From: Thamnaconus septentrionalis
Taxonomy: Eukaryota > Chordata > Actinopteri > Tetraodontiformes > Monacanthidae
DNA: 64,000 bases
Assembly (NCBI GenBank): GCA_009823395.1
Contig: CM020502.1
Coordinates: 23,506,444-23,570,443, forward strand
Direction: 5' to 3'
Part shown: one piece after another, positions 1 through 13,300 of the stretch
Position numbering within the stretch: the stretch's first letter is position 1
Layout of the letters: every line of letters starts with the position of its first letter
Notes under the pieces: model-generated
What the model was told of the DNA's origin: nothing
Database searches by the model: none
The model's input: only the letters and a program-made list of their open reading frames with translations
Made by a program: the position numbers and the translations under genes

Positions 1-76
1 TAATGTATATCTGTATTACAATACTGACTGATGTATGTATACAATGAAAATGCTTCAGAACAATTATCATTAGCTC

Positions 77-77
<1 letters not shown>

Positions 78-116
<39 letters not shown>
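78..116. repeat. (GT)n microsatellite
   Basis: Uninterrupted GT dinucleotide run of about 39 bp. Confidence 0.97.
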
Positions 117-119
<3 letters not shown>

Positions 120-1368
120 AGAGACCACAAGAGCATGACTTTGACTTTGACTCTCACTGCAGAGTGAAAGTGAGAGCTGCTGTAATGAGGCCCTGAGCTG
201 CTGTCAGAACAGCGAGACCGCCAGGAGAAGAGGATGACCTAGAGGGCTGTGCACGTTTGCGCGTGTGAACACACAGACACACACACATACATCAGTTGAT
301 TTAAAGTATTTATTCATCAAAAAGGTTGACAAGTACCTGACTGTCTATCTTTCTTTGTATTTTTAGATGTTATAAATGATGGTGGGGAAGATGAAGCAGC
401 GCTTTAATGGAGAACCTACAAATGAAAATTACAAATCCCAGCAGGCTGATAAACCAAAATGATTTAAACAGCCTTGCAATCACAATTTCAGAGCAATTCC
501 CTTTCAGACTATGAGGATGTGTTTTCCTTTTTTTGAGGCATGCTTCATTCACTATTATTCATGTGGCTGCAGTCATGCAGCGATATTTCCACCGCAGGAC
601 GAGGAAATAACTTCCCCAAGGCACGATAAAACTTTTACGGACTCTAGTTTAAATGTGGGGGTAAAAGTAACAGATTGCAGAATTAAAGTGTGCCCGTGTT
701 CTTTAGGGTGACACACTGTGACAAATCTTTCCCTTGCTCTTTCAGCGGGGTGAAGGAACGGCTTGCTTAAAGGCTGCACTCACAAAGACAAATAAGACTG
801 AAGTTTGGTGGAAGAGGAAGGTGGAAAAAAAATGATGGAAAAAACTTTTATTTCTGTAATTCCTTTACTTTTCAATTTTGGTTCTGTAATGTACAAAGGA
901 TTTCTATTTTCATGCATAAAGGCTTGTATTGCATTTTTTTATTGAGATGTAATATTGGCCTTTGATAGCTAATACATCCCTAACGATGAACAAAACAAAC
1001 TAAAGGAGTGTGATCGAGAGGCCACAGCAGCGATGTTGTTGCAATCCCTGCTTGTTGTTGCTGTCAGAGTATCTGAATGTCAGGGGTGAACTAGGGAGCC
1101 TTGTCCCCTCTGATTTTCTGGACAAGATGCAGTCTTGGAGTTTGCTGCACTTTTAAATCAGCACAACAGAAATGTTTTGCTTGGAAGGCCTAAAGTTAAA
1201 AGTTTCAGGCCCCACTGATCCACATGAGGATTTTTAGATGATTTGTATCTTCATCCTGGTTAAAACTGGTGCTGTGATGGACCTTCAATGTGTCTGAAAA
1301 GGTGGTGGAAGGCAATGCACACCCGGCTTGGCGTGTTGTCGTTAACCTGGGTGAGCCATCTGATGCAC

Positions 1369-1377
1369 AGTGACTCC
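1369..1377. repeat. Target-site duplication, left copy
   Basis: AGTGACTCC here is repeated exactly at 1736-1744, on the other side of the SINE. Confidence 0.75.
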
Positions 1378-1735
1378 ATCCATCCATCTTCAATACCCGC
1401 TTCTTCCTGAGCTCAGGGTCACGGGGGTCTGCTGGAGCCTCTCCCAGCTGTCATAGGGCGAAGGCAGGGTGACACCCTGGACAAGTTGCCAGTTCATCAC
1501 AGGGCCACATAGAGACAAACAACCGTTCCCACGCACACGCACACCTACGGACAATTTCCAATTCACCTTAAATGCATATTTTTGGACTGTGGGAGGAAGC
1601 CGGAGAACCCAAAGAGAACCCATGCGGACAGAGGGAGAGCATGCAAACTCCACACAGAAGGGCCCCAGGCGTGGAATCGAACCCACAACCTTTTTGCTGT
1701 GAGGCGGCAGCTTTAACCACTGTGTTGCCATACAA
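1378..1735 (-). mobile_element. tRNA-derived SINE (teleost AFC-like), near full length
   Basis: Read on the minus strand, the element starts with a tRNA-like head: an A-box-like stretch at 1717-1730 and an exact pol III B box, GGTTCGATTCC, at 1673-1683. The body has phrases typical of percomorph tRNA-SINEs: GGAGTTTGCATGCTCTCCC, then the ACTGTGGGAGGAAGCC region complement, then CACCCTGGACAAG on the plus strand. It ends in a short (GATG)n tail at 1375-1388. The 9-bp sequence AGTGACTCC flanks it at 1369-1377 and 1736-1744, which fits a target-site duplication from LINE-assisted insertion. Open frames within it, including a 113-codon minus-strand frame, are incidental. The family name is from memory and is the least certain part. 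Confidence 0.88.
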
Positions 1736-1744
1736 AGTGACTCC
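1736..1744. repeat. Target-site duplication, right copy
   Basis: Exact repeat of AGTGACTCC at 1369-1377; together they bracket the SINE. Confidence 0.75.
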
Positions 1745-1940
1745 TATTCTAGAAACATCAGGAAAGTGAATTCCATAAGCGAAATCGTCGTTGCTGTTCA
1801 TCACCTTTTATAGCAGCGTGTTGATGTGTTGATCCTCATCCACAGACAGAGAGGAACAGCATTGCATATTAACGGGGTCACAACAGTGGCACCACACCAG
1901 AGTGCAGCGTCACGAGTAACATCCATATGAAGAAGGTCCT

Positions 1941-1969
1941 CGTGTGTGTGTATGTGTGTGTGTGTGTAT
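1941..1969. repeat. Interrupted (GT)n microsatellite
   Basis: GT repeat with one TATG interruption, just upstream of the candidate first exon at 1997. Confidence 0.9.
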
Positions 1970-1996
1970 AACCCGTTATCAGTCGATACAGACTCC

Positions 1997-2047
1997 ATGG
2001 CCGACCCCGAAGACGCCCGGAAGAAAGAGGTTACCCGCGTGCAAAGG
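1997..2047 (+). CDS. Candidate short first coding exon, unknown gene
   Basis: An ATG opens 17 codons, reading MADPEDARKKEVTRVQR, and the frame runs straight into a good splice donor (AGG followed by GTAAGA at 2048). Base composition is CpG-rich and the peptide is highly charged, unlike the surrounding AT-rich DNA. A CCG-repeat block follows at 2259-2314, which would suit a CpG-island promoter/5' region. I do not recognise the peptide and cannot point to a second exon, and the -3 base of the start context is T, which is weak. It could be chance. If real, it would be the first exon of a gene transcribed towards plxna4. Confidence 0.25.
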
Positions 2048-2258
2048 GTAAGATACCCTCTGCCTTCCTTACATGTTTGCGAGCGTCGTCTGTCTTTGCC
2101 ACGAGCCAGTGGCCGCTAAACCTGTTACACGCCCTCCCCGCCCCCCCCATAAGCCTATCCAGCCGTGACCTGCCGCTTTAGACTAATCCCCGCAACTGTA
2201 AAAATGTTTTCTCATCCTCCAGAAGAGGATTTAAATTACTTTGGACTTACAACTTGTG

Positions 2259-2281
2259 CTGCCGCCGCCGCCGCTTGCTAC

Positions 2282-2314
<33 letters not shown>
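2259..2314. repeat. (CCG)n triplet repeat, interrupted
   Basis: Two CCG runs separated by TTGCTACCA. The second run has about ten units. They lie in a locally GC- and CpG-rich patch (about 2010-2370). Confidence 0.95.
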
Positions 2315-2315
<1 letters not shown>

Positions 2316-2665
2316 TGCCCTGCCTCGTGGCGGGCAGCCGTAGCCGCCGGCGCTTCTGTTGTTAATTTAGCTGCCGAGATGAATACACAGAAAGGAGACA
2401 TGAGTTGAGGGTGACCGTCTGGACACATTGTGTCCTTCAAGACTTTGCAGATGCACAAATTCTTTTTTGTCTCGCTAAGTGTTTGAATGCGTAAATGTAC
2501 ACAAGCACCTTGTTTTTTTTTCTCACTTTGCACACAGCAGAAGGTGGCACGCAGGGGTACACATTATTTATTATTTACAGTATGACTGCAGTTCATGCAC
2601 ACACACGCTTTTCTTTAATAACAGACAGAGGCCTTGAGGGCAAACATGAGATATTGCACATTAGA

Positions 2666-2690
2666 ACACACACACACACACACATACACA
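2666..2690. repeat. (CA)n microsatellite
   Basis: Short CA run, with another at about 2753-2770. Confidence 0.93.
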
Positions 2691-2839
2691 CTCACAGAGT
2701 CACAGGGCGATGTTTTTGTTTTTCGAGACCTCATCACCCTGAGGCGTTTGCACAGACACACACACACACATGATTATCACAATTTGATGACAATGACTGG
2801 GTCATATTGGAATGGGTGACATCATAGAGTCACCGTCAA

Positions 2840-2840
<1 letters not shown>

Positions 2841-2881
<41 letters not shown>
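2841..2881. repeat. (CA)n microsatellite
   Basis: Uninterrupted CA run of about 41 bp. Confidence 0.97.
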
Positions 2882-2883
<2 letters not shown>

Positions 2884-3639
2884 ACCGATCGATGTGTAAC
2901 TCAGGGGACGCAAACACATGGTCAACACAGGGTCCATCTGTGCAGTGTTGCACTACTGCTAGTTGGCATGGAGCTTCACTGCTGCATTGGCTGTTGCCCG
3001 TTTGTGTGTGTTTGCGTGCGTGCATGTGTGTCCATTAGAAGCAACGGATGGCAAACATTTTCTGAAATTGCCTTTCATCTTTCATAAAAGGAGGTATAAA
3101 ACAGTATCCAGGAGATTCAGTCTGCCAGAACCATCTGGAACTCCATTATGGCAGCGCTTAGACGATTATTCTCCTCGTACCCCCCCCCCCACCCCACTAA
3201 TGAAATATTAGAAGTCGAGTTCTGTTGTAGTTGCTTTTGAGTTTGAGATGATCATACACATCACTCAGTCAGTCATCTGGGTTAGGGTTTGGGTTGTTAT
3301 AATTTTCTTTCCCTTTGCATTTTGCGTTTTGAGGCCTGAAAAAAATAGGCAAAATAAGCACCAAAGCTTGTGCTCTGTCCCATTGAAACGCTATCGCTTC
3401 AGCTTTGTAGACAAAATGGTGACGTACTGACCAGAATTGTTTGGGCCATCTGGTAAACACTGGCCAGAAGTCCACAGTTCAATCCAAAGCAATAGTAATG
3501 ATAACAACATTAAAGGAATCGGCCTCAATGAAATTACCAACTACTCACACTCCATTTCCTAAAGGGGGGCGGGGGGATCTTTACATATTGGCAGAAAAAT
3601 GTGCTGTTTTAGCTGTAACGTAGCTTCTGGCAAGGAGAC

Positions 3640-3920
3640 AAATCGGATCGATTTCATAATTTGCGTTCACCACCTCATCATCTTGGTTTAATTGGCCATT
3701 AGTTAAAAAAAAAGAAGCCCCTCCCCTCAGCCCACACACACACACACACACACACACCTCGTTTCCCCGTCAGGGCCTCGCAGAGTCGCCTCTCGGCTGA
3801 GTGAAGCTTCCTGAGTGCCGGCTAATCAAAGGCCCTTTCACGGGAGGGCCAGAGAATGATGGCTTAATTAGGATTGCTAATGTTAATCACACTTAAATAT
3901 TTATAAGGAGGAATTCTTTT
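3640..3920. promoter_or_regulatory. Possible conserved enhancer-like block
   Basis: An AT-rich, low-repeat stretch interrupted only by a short CA run at 3733-3757. It contains several homeodomain-core TAAT/ATTA motifs close together, for example GGCTTAATTAGGATTGCTAATG near 3860-3880 (given here as two adjoining cores, TTAATTAGG and GCTAATG). Such composition is common in vertebrate developmental CNEs, but conservation cannot be measured from one sequence. Confidence 0.2.
3733..3757. repeat. (CA)n microsatellite
   Basis: Short CA run. Confidence 0.95.
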
Positions 3921-4128
3921 GTTTGAGCTCGACCTTTCTGTGGCGCTCATTACCAGAGTTGTTATTTGCTGGCAGTGCTGCCGTTTGCTGGTGGGTCCTG
4001 CTGGTGAACATGGCCGTGACACACCCGCCCCGGGGGCCGTTATCGATTCAGACGGAGCAGACGCGCTGCTGTGCTGACGCTTTATGCGAGTGACATTGGC
4101 TTATCAGCGTTTCAGAAGGGGTTGGAAC

Positions 4129-4130
<2 letters not shown>

Positions 4131-4164
<34 letters not shown>
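4131..4164. repeat. (TG)n microsatellite
   Basis: Uninterrupted TG run. A CA run lies 145 bp downstream, so the two could pair in a single-stranded transcript. Confidence 0.96.
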
Positions 4165-4165
<1 letters not shown>

Positions 4166-4308
4166 CCCTAAAGAAGCGGACAGTGGGCGATATCTTATCA
4201 ATGTGGTGAGCTCATTGTGTTTAGGTGGCAGTGAAGGTAATGGAAGCAGCTCCATAAACAATAAAGGATGTGTCTTAGCTTGTGTGAGCTCAGCACTTTG
4301 TCTGAACA

Positions 4309-4336
4309 CCACACACACACACACGCACACACACAC
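4309..4336. repeat. (CA)n microsatellite with one GC interruption
   Basis: CA run with one CGCA interruption; opposite orientation to the TG run at 4131-4164. Confidence 0.95.
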
Positions 4337-7300
4337 CTCGGCACCGGGCCTGATTAGCTGGCTAATACTGGCTATCCAGAGATACAGCACATCTGTTTCT
4401 CTGTCTCTGTTTTAATTATTTTGCTACTTTTAGATCAAAGCACCGAGACACATCGCACACACACTCACAGTTGAAATACGTTCAATGAAGGACAGATTTT
4501 AGACCCCTCTTGCTGTGTTTTGCTGTGCCACGGATGGCTGCTCCTTCAGGCCATAGGACTGACATTACAGCCGCAACAGGAAGGAAGTGCTGTGTCCCAT
4601 TCTGTCTAAAGTAGAAGCAGGCCGGGCAGGACCCCTGTTGTCGAGGACACTGATAGTGTCAAGGTGGTGGTATCATCCAGCAGCACCGGTATCTGCAAAA
4701 CAGTATACAGCTCATTACTGCTTCCATTCAGCATCTCCAATTGAATTTCTCTGTTTAAGATACCAGAACCTCACGGTAATGACGTGGGCTTCAGGGTAAT
4801 AAACATCTTCTGCTCTGAGGATGAATTATTTCAGTGTGGGGCTGGTAATGAAATCCATTAATCAGTCACTGTTATTCTCTTAATTTAATATTCCCAGACT
4901 GGGCTCCTGCACGGCCACTTTTTTCTTCTTCTTCTTTCCAACCAACACCGGAAACACTGCCCGGGGTACTTTACTTTATTCATCCAAACTGAATAATTAC
5001 GCATTGTTTCCTTGGAATACATTATACTGAAGCAATATTTTGCAAGAACTTGCGGAAAATATTAAGCAAGACAAACTTCCCAACTTGTAGTCAGTTTGAA
5101 ATGTTAGAATGCATTCCTGCACGGGAAACGGCATTTGAGGAAGATATTACTTGATAAAGAAAAATCATATTGATGCACTATTTTCTCCATGCTGAGATGC
5201 TCCATCTGTTCCTCTCTGTGTCCTCCTTTGATATGCTGATGTTTCACGGGCGTGTTACCTACAGTGTCTTTCTTTCTTCCTTACAAAATGAAATAGGCTG
5301 TCCCAACATATTTTTAAACCTGTGTATACAAAAACTTCATAGAATCTCTCCCAGAAGCTTCTTTTAGTTGCGAGTGCACTTTTGACTTCCTCGGGATTCT
5401 CCCTGCGCTGGAGTAATGAAAAGCGGAAGTGAAATGTAGGTTGTATTTGAACTGTGGTGCTTTTATGGTGCCGGCAGGCAGTCACCATGGCAATATGCCC
5501 GCTGGAAACTACACATCACATTTTTATGGTCTGTAATGTGATACAGAGAGTGATGAGAACTATATTTGGCGAGTGTGCGTTTATGAATTGAGCTCGCTAG
5601 CCGATGAGGTCTATTAAGTTTCTATACACTGTCTATTGATGCATTGTTGGCGAAGCCGTTGGTGTCACGCTGCGCACCTTCGGTCCCTCTGTGTTTGTGG
5701 CTGAGAGGGGCTGCGGCAGCTCGCCGCTGACCTTGCACGGCAACTCGATTGCTCAGAATCCAACCCCTGACGTTCAGCCTGCAAGTTGCTGCAGCTAAAT
5801 GTACAGACACATATTTTCCCCGATGGTCCTTGGTGAAAATAGTACAGCTTTTTTGGTTGGCCCACTTGACTATCATGGACCAAAGGTTTGCCCAATCAAC
5901 TTTTAAGGTTTTTCTCCCATGTCCAAAGGCTTTGTGTGGACTCTTGAACATGCAGATATGCCACCACAGTGCTGTGCGTGGGCGTGGCGCCTTAGCTAGT
6001 TTATGAATGCGAACAGTTGCAGAATAAAATCTCAATTGTGTCGCAACTGTTAAGCACATGTGGCCAGAGATTCAGTGTGCTTTTGTGTTTAAGAGACACA
6101 AAGTTAGCGGGGCAAAAACAAATGTAAAGAATAAGCGTGCCACCTGATTGAAAGCAGCCACTCCTCCCTGTAGCTGTGTAATCACTGAGCGCCGGTCAGG
6201 GAGTGAGCCTAAGTGCTTCAAAACCCACCTACGTGTTTCACAATCAGACCAATGAATAAAAGATTTGGAGCCTTCTAAGTGCCACATTTGGAATTCAAAA
6301 AACCCAGCAGAGACGAGGTGCCGCCGAACAAAGCCTGGAAAAAAAATGGAAAGGGGCCAAACAGTTTGTGGCGACTGTCGGTGCATTCCATTCCACTCCA
6401 CTCCGCTCCGCTCCGCTCTTGGAGGCTGAGCTGAAACAGCTACCGTCCCACTGTTCCTGTCTTGAGGAGAGAGGGCCAGCAGCAGGAGCCAAAAGTGTTT
6501 TTCAATCTCAAGTTTGTTCTCTCAATGTTTCCGTCATTGCCTCAGAGAAGTATTAGACATTGCTTTGTTTTTTGCAGGCTTTTAATTCCCATGACTCTGG
6601 CACCATTTCCTTCCATTATCACCAGAGTCTGCAGAGCTTCTGATCTCTGTTACACATGCGTAGCTAGCCCTCTGTAAGATTTTAGTTCTCTTCAGAAATG
6701 CAGAAATGACTCCTCAGAAGTCTGACAGAGCAGAAATGGAAGTTAAAAAATTAAACAAGCAGCCTCAGGACTGAACATCAATAAAATCATGATGTTCTTT
6801 TAGTGGCAGCAGACACAAAAGCAGATGCAAGAATGTCAGAGTTTATAACAGTGGTTACAATGCTATTGTTAACAGATCTGTTTGTACAAGGGAATAGAGT
6901 CTTTCATATCACTGGCGATTAGGTCAAATTTATTAAGACAGGGAAAGCGAGCAGGGCGCCATGACATCACAATAAAGCCTTACACTGTGCGTCTGTGCAA
7001 AGTGAAACTTCATCTAAACAATCAAGTGACTGAGTCGTTGTAGTAAACACATCCGATGCCTGGAGCGACTGTATGTAAGCCACCTGTTGCAGGAGCTGAA
7101 AGGAGATGCTTTGATTTCTAATCCTTTATTTCGAGAACTGGGACAACCCCCATGAAAACAGAGATTAGGAAACTGCTGCTGCTCATGGCTATTGACAAAG
7201 TACTGGGAGAAAGTGGTTGACCAGGCAATGATGACTGCATTTGTGAAAGTTCTCAATGAAAGCCTGTATGAAAAGAAGAGATTGTATTTATCAGAAACAA

Positions 7301-10300
7301 ACAAACAAAAACAGACAGAATGCCATTTCACATTTACTGATGTTGTGTGTCAATTTTAAAGGACCCATGTTCGCATCTTTTATTTCTGCTTCATCTTTAT
7401 TTCTAATTCTAATTGAATAATACAGGACATCTAATGCCACATATTGCTCGTGCACGACGAGCCGCGTGCAGGCCTTGCGGATGCACACTGAGCAGCTGGT
7501 GAAAGCTCATCCCGCAGAGATGCAGAGCAGCAGCAGGAAGTAGCCGCGCATAAATAAAGTTACGGCCTAATTTATCCGCTTTTGCACACGAGTCGTTGAG
7601 CGCCAACGTGCCGCGGCCAAGAACTGCAGGTGCTGAGTGGGACACTGCTTCATCTGTAATAACCACCGAACGGCATGAGCAAAAAGAACCATAGAATGGG
7701 CAGTGGACGTCTGGCCGATCAGAAGGAACGCAATCATATTACAATTTCACTTTCATTTCCTGCCGTTTCTTTTATTGACTGCCACCAATATTCTTACTGA
7801 AAAAAATAAAAGAAAAGGTGGCCAAACAGAAAAGCTACAAGAGTTGGCCAGAAGGTGCAGGGAAGACGGCCATCAGTTGGATTAAATGTTATTCCATTGC
7901 GGTTTTGGTCTTCCATCTCCCCTCCACCTTTTCATGCCTTATCTTTCCTAATTTTTGTATTAATTGTAGTTGTTATCGTGTCCATGTGGGAAATATTAAC
8001 ATTTATTAGAGCTGTAGCCACCTGTGAAAGAAAAGCGCAGGTGAGGGGAGAGGCAGACGTATTGCTTGTGCGTTTGAGCAGCTTCTATGAACAAGCTGCA
8101 TTTGCACAGTCACTCATGAGGCGAAGAACCATGGAGACTTTCTGCCTCACTGAAGCTGCTGCTGCTGCTGCTACTACACTGGCCACAAGCACCACGGAAA
8201 GGCTCCCTTTGCTCAATTGATTTGTATATCAATTGAGGTTTTTTTTCAAAGTCACACATAGGGTTAAAAATATGCCATTTAGGCACAAATATGCAACATG
8301 CTGTTGACTGAAGCAAACAGACAAATACATAAAAAGGTATTTTGCTTCATGTATTTGTGAAATTTATTTTACAATATCTTGTAATTGTTTTAATTTGGGC
8401 TGATTTTAATAGTCTGCACCGATCTTTCCCTCTGTGAAAGTAATTCTGCATCAAAACACTTGCAGCAACAAAACCAGTCTTGTGATTATTTTTAATGTGC
8501 TGGCCATTTGTCATTTTTGTCATCTGATTTTACATTTACTGTGTGACTTTCTCAATATTTCTTCTTCTTTCTTTACTGACATGTAGTCAACTAGTTGCAG
8601 CCACTTGGGTTTCACAAAAAAAAAAAAAAACATTTTTATGCCATATATCATATAACTTGGAGAGGGCCTTCTCTTTTTTGTCGTCATTGCTCACTAATGG
8701 GAATTAAAAAGATGGTCAATAGGAAAACAAGAGGTATTTAATAAAAAAAAAAAATGCACTTGCTTGGTTTTAAATAGCTCTCTGGTTTAGAGATCCCCTG
8801 GCTGGCTCTCGGATCGCTCAATATCATAGCAGTTAACAGTGTTCATAAGGAAAGATGAAGCTGAAAGAAGAGGAGCGGAGAACAGGCCGCGAGATAGACG
8901 AGGGAGATTAGGGATTGATTCTCAATGGCTGCCGAGTTGTCAGGAGGCTGAGAAAAGATGCAGGAGCAGCAGCGGCAGTCTATTTTTCCCTTTGTTTAAG
9001 TTTGTTCGCCGCTCTCTTGTTCATCGACTCAGAGGGGAGACGGAGTGAAAAAGATTGATGTCATTTCTCCTTCATTTACCCTCTCCAGTATTGTTAAGAT
9101 CTCATTTTTTATTCCCTTCCCCGCGTCTACAGCTGTTGGATGGAGAATAAAGGAGACAAAACGGGGCAGGGGACGCAAGGAGGGGAGAAGAAAAAAGGGG
9201 GAACACACTGTATTTACTCTATGACTAAACAGAGCAAGTCGACGCGGAGACAAGGCGTTCCAGTTTCCAATTCCCAAATCAAACAGCCGCTCATTAAAAA
9301 CCCTCATTGTCTTCCGCCGTCTCGCAAATCACTTTCGCAAATTCCATTTCGTCAAAACACACATTTGGCACCAAGATGGTAGCCAAACATAATCCTGGGC
9401 TTCATTTCCATTCAAATAACCTGAATCCGGAGGATTCTTATCAACGATCACCCTGCGCTGATTTTATATTTATTTTTTTTCCCATCAGCGATTATCAGCG
9501 TGAGCACGCGTGTTTCTTTCTTCGCCTTTCTCTCCCTTTCTTCTACATGTGAGCATATGTCAATCGATGCCCCCCAAACTCAATTATTCCGTCGTGGAGA
9601 TAGTGCACGGTGGCATGCGGTGCACGCTATCAACAGCCTCGGTCGGCTGCTTTGACCAACGCGCAGTCAATAAAGCACATCCACTTAGGACGCCAGTGTC
9701 TATAGGGTTGAACAGTGGACGTCAAGGAGTCTTTGAATTGAATTTGTTATTTTTCCTGAGGCAAGTCTCCCTGGGTGGCGGGGAACATAAATCCATAGCT
9801 GAAGTCCGCTCGTTCCTCCCGTGAAGTGGATTTGTAAAGCATCTTCAGCCAGATTCCAATAGGGTTTGTGAGACGGTCCAACAAAGCGAGGAGGCTAAAA
9901 TCCAGCAATATTATGGAAGGCTGTAAACAGAGGGCTAATATAATTAGGTTTTCCATATTCAAAAAATAGCATATGAATATATAAAAATGGATCCAATAAT
10001 AAGCTTGTACCCCTGATTTGTGTATATACAGTTTTCCTACACTTGACTCGTGCACACTGATATATAGCTCTTGCGCGGCCGGCTGGTGTTTTCTACAAGC
10101 TGGTGATAAACAGCGGTTAAAGGAGTCGCATCCCTCCCTGTGCTCCGTGTCAGACTGTCTCCAAAATGTCACCTTGTGAAAATGCTGCGGTACACCTTTG
10201 CTGACGAACACCGCTGTATGCAGACACACACACGTGCGCGTGAAGCTGCGTAGGGTTGATATAGGTTAGGGCTGAACATATATATCAGAAATTCTCAGTA

Positions 10301-13300
10301 GAACCGTTTGCACTGCAGGAAGTTTTACCCAGTGAAGCATCCAACCCCGCCTTGTGTGACAAACGCTCCTTGTTTTATCTCGTTGCCAGTGCAAATGCAG
10401 TCCACTACGATTGAATGCCTTTTCTGTATTTGTGAAGCACATGTTTAAAAAAAAAAAAAAGTCAATATTTCTTGAAACCCAAATGAGAAATTCAGTTTCT
10501 CGGGTGCAAAGCTGTGTTTTCTTTTCAGAAATAGCCCAACCATGACATGGTTCTGGAGCAAATTGTTCCTCAGTCGAAGCTGCACTAGTGAAAAAAAGAA
10601 GAAAAAAAGTTTAAACAGCTAAATGTACAAACTGTTCATGCTTTGGGAAGAGGTGCAGCGTACAGACAAGACTGCACCGCACACATCGTTGGCACTGTGT
10701 AAATATGTGCACAACATTTGTGAAGATGAAAATGGGCAAAGATCCGTTACAGCGTCTCTCTTCTTTCAATCAATAACGCCGCGATTCTAATAGACATCGA
10801 TTGCATCTGAATCCCAGATCCCAAGTCACAAATGTGATTATAGAATGGCCAGTCTTGACACTTTATTGAAAACAATGAGGCTGGAAGGAGAGCCGGGAGG
10901 AGGGAGGGAAATGGGAGTGACGGACTGGAAGAGATGGATTCATCTTCTGCTTGTCACTTTCCCTCCTCCATTCCTGTCTTAAAATGTTCTTGTGCGCAAC
11001 TGTGTCATCATGTGCACAACCCCCACTGGGTTAATGTTGAAGTTGTGGCCACTGACATACCAAAATGTCGCGAGGAAGGTGCAATGCACAGCTTTCACTC
11101 AACGTTGATAAAAGGATGTCTGATAAGATGATGTTCTTCGCAGTTGTTATTTCCAGTCGATACTGTGTCTCAAAATTCCAGATTCCCTCACCGCAAGTGA
11201 ATATTTTGCACATCACTCCAATTTAGAGTCTAAAATTAACATTTCTGGGTGACTGGATTTCTAATGTTCAACAGTTTGACTTACAGATGAGAGATATGTG
11301 TTTGTGCGCTTCCTTGTCTGATCATAAACTGAAACTAATGGCTAAATCTGCTGCTATGTTTACAGTAATTAGTGATGTAAACAAGCCAGCATCGGGAAAA
11401 CATGAATAATTTAGTTCCGGTTCTTTGTAGTCGTCGGTCCCCTGAATTAAAAGAGCTGTCAATCTTATATTTATGTGGCGCTAGATATACTGTCTTGTTT
11501 TGTGAAGTGGCACAAATTGATCCTTTTTTTTTTTTTTTTTTTTTAATGGCAAAGTTGTTATTTAACTTGGCAGAAGTTGTAACACTAACACTTTCAATAT
11601 TCAGTCATTTCAGGTTAATACTTCTGGGGAAAACTCATCGCTGGCATAATGGCTTGAAGCTGGGTATTTGCAGAAGGGCTCTTTAATTCACCGTTGTGCA
11701 ATCTCTTGCAAAAAGCTGCAGGATAAACGGTATGCATTTGCACAACAACAGGTGTAAAGTGCATGTAAATGTGTTGCATTAATGCTGTTTTAGCGCTGGA
11801 GAGGAGGCCAAACAATGCTTACATGCATTGACCCTTTAGCCCGGCTGCCGCGCCGCAGTTGGACATACTTTCCTTTTGTGCGTCGTTCAAATTGCCATTG
11901 GATCCTGAGGCTTTTGTGTACGCGGCTGTGTGTTTTGTATGCATGTCTCCTGCTTGTGTAGGCGTAACAAATATGATCCTGTACTTTCAGGGACTCCAGC
12001 GCCAGCATCGTTGGATGGCCGTGACTAAAGTGCGCTGTCTTCTGGATACCTCGGGCAGGTATTGCATATTGTTTTTCCATAATTTCCCTCTGCAACGACT
12101 GCAGCCGTGACACTGCTTTCTAACTCCTAATTTTTCACACAGCCGAAGACTAAAATGTCCTTTTCACCTTTTACTGCTGCACACCTTCTTTCAGTTTGAG
12201 TCTATTTTGAGTTGAAATTTGAGGCAAATGGATCGGTAAAGCAACGGAAATTGGGCTCTCATTCGTTCGCATTGTCTTCACCAAAGGCTCACTCATGGAC
12301 AGCTTGTTGCCAGCACAATGTGTAGTGATCAGAACTGCCACCCCCCCGCCACCAGGTTTAAGACGATAGTAAAGCAAAAATGTCAAGTTTCATTTATTAG
12401 CCACACACAAGGTTTTTAGTCGAGGCTTGGCTGACATTTTCTTTATCCACGCAACTGTTCATGGAGGCGGCATATGACCAGCAGAATTATTTTCATCTGT
12501 GAAACTCCTGCTTGCATGAATTAAAAAATTCCACCAGAGCCTCCGTCGACATTGTGTTCAGTATTAAATATGTCAAATGTCAATTTAGGGTTGAGTGCTC
12601 CCTTTAATACACTTGCGAGGTTGTGTGTATAAAGTGTACCTACAGATCTGGCTCTTGTGCTGGTGTACCTTTATTGCATTTATTCATTTTGCCATTGCAG
12701 AAACATTGTGTCACACACAGAGGGATTATGTAGTATTAGCACAAATGGCAATACAAACGATTCAGTGAAGGATTATCAAAGGCATATATCTGGAATATAA
12801 GCATTAAAAAGGGATTTCTCCAGTCACTGTGACCGCACGTGCAAACAACAAATACTTCATCTTGGCCATCTCTACATTCTTGCTCCCGCGTGCAATGACT
12901 TGTGTGTGTGTGAGTCTGTGTGTTTTTTTTTGACAGATAGCCAATGAAGTGTTGCTTTGGTGCTGCTTTACTGTGCGACCGTCTCGTTCAGCTTTTTTGC
13001 AAATTAAAAGCGTGTCTGCGTTGTTTGCTCGTGCTCTTGTCGGTGAGATAATTCAGAGGCATCACGTCCCACCAGCCGTCTCCGTCCTTGCGTCTGTGGC
13101 TCTGTTGCAAAATAACGTTGAACAAAGCAAAGCATATTTGCACTGTTTTTTTTTCTCTATACAACATGCAACAGCACCTCTGTCGACACAGACCTACACG
13201 CAGAGTGAGCATGGTGCAGTCTGTCTCTCATTGCCTATGGTAACCCATATAGCACTTTTCCGTGTTTGTGACACGTATTCATGCGTGCATAATTGTACCA

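Noticed and set aside
1673..1730. tRNA gene
   Set aside because: An exact B box and an A-box-like segment are present, but they head a SINE body and no complete cloverleaf is apparent.
1390..1731. 113-codon minus-strand open frame
   Set aside because: It lies entirely in the SINE and translates its body; the same phrases recur in the second SINE copy.
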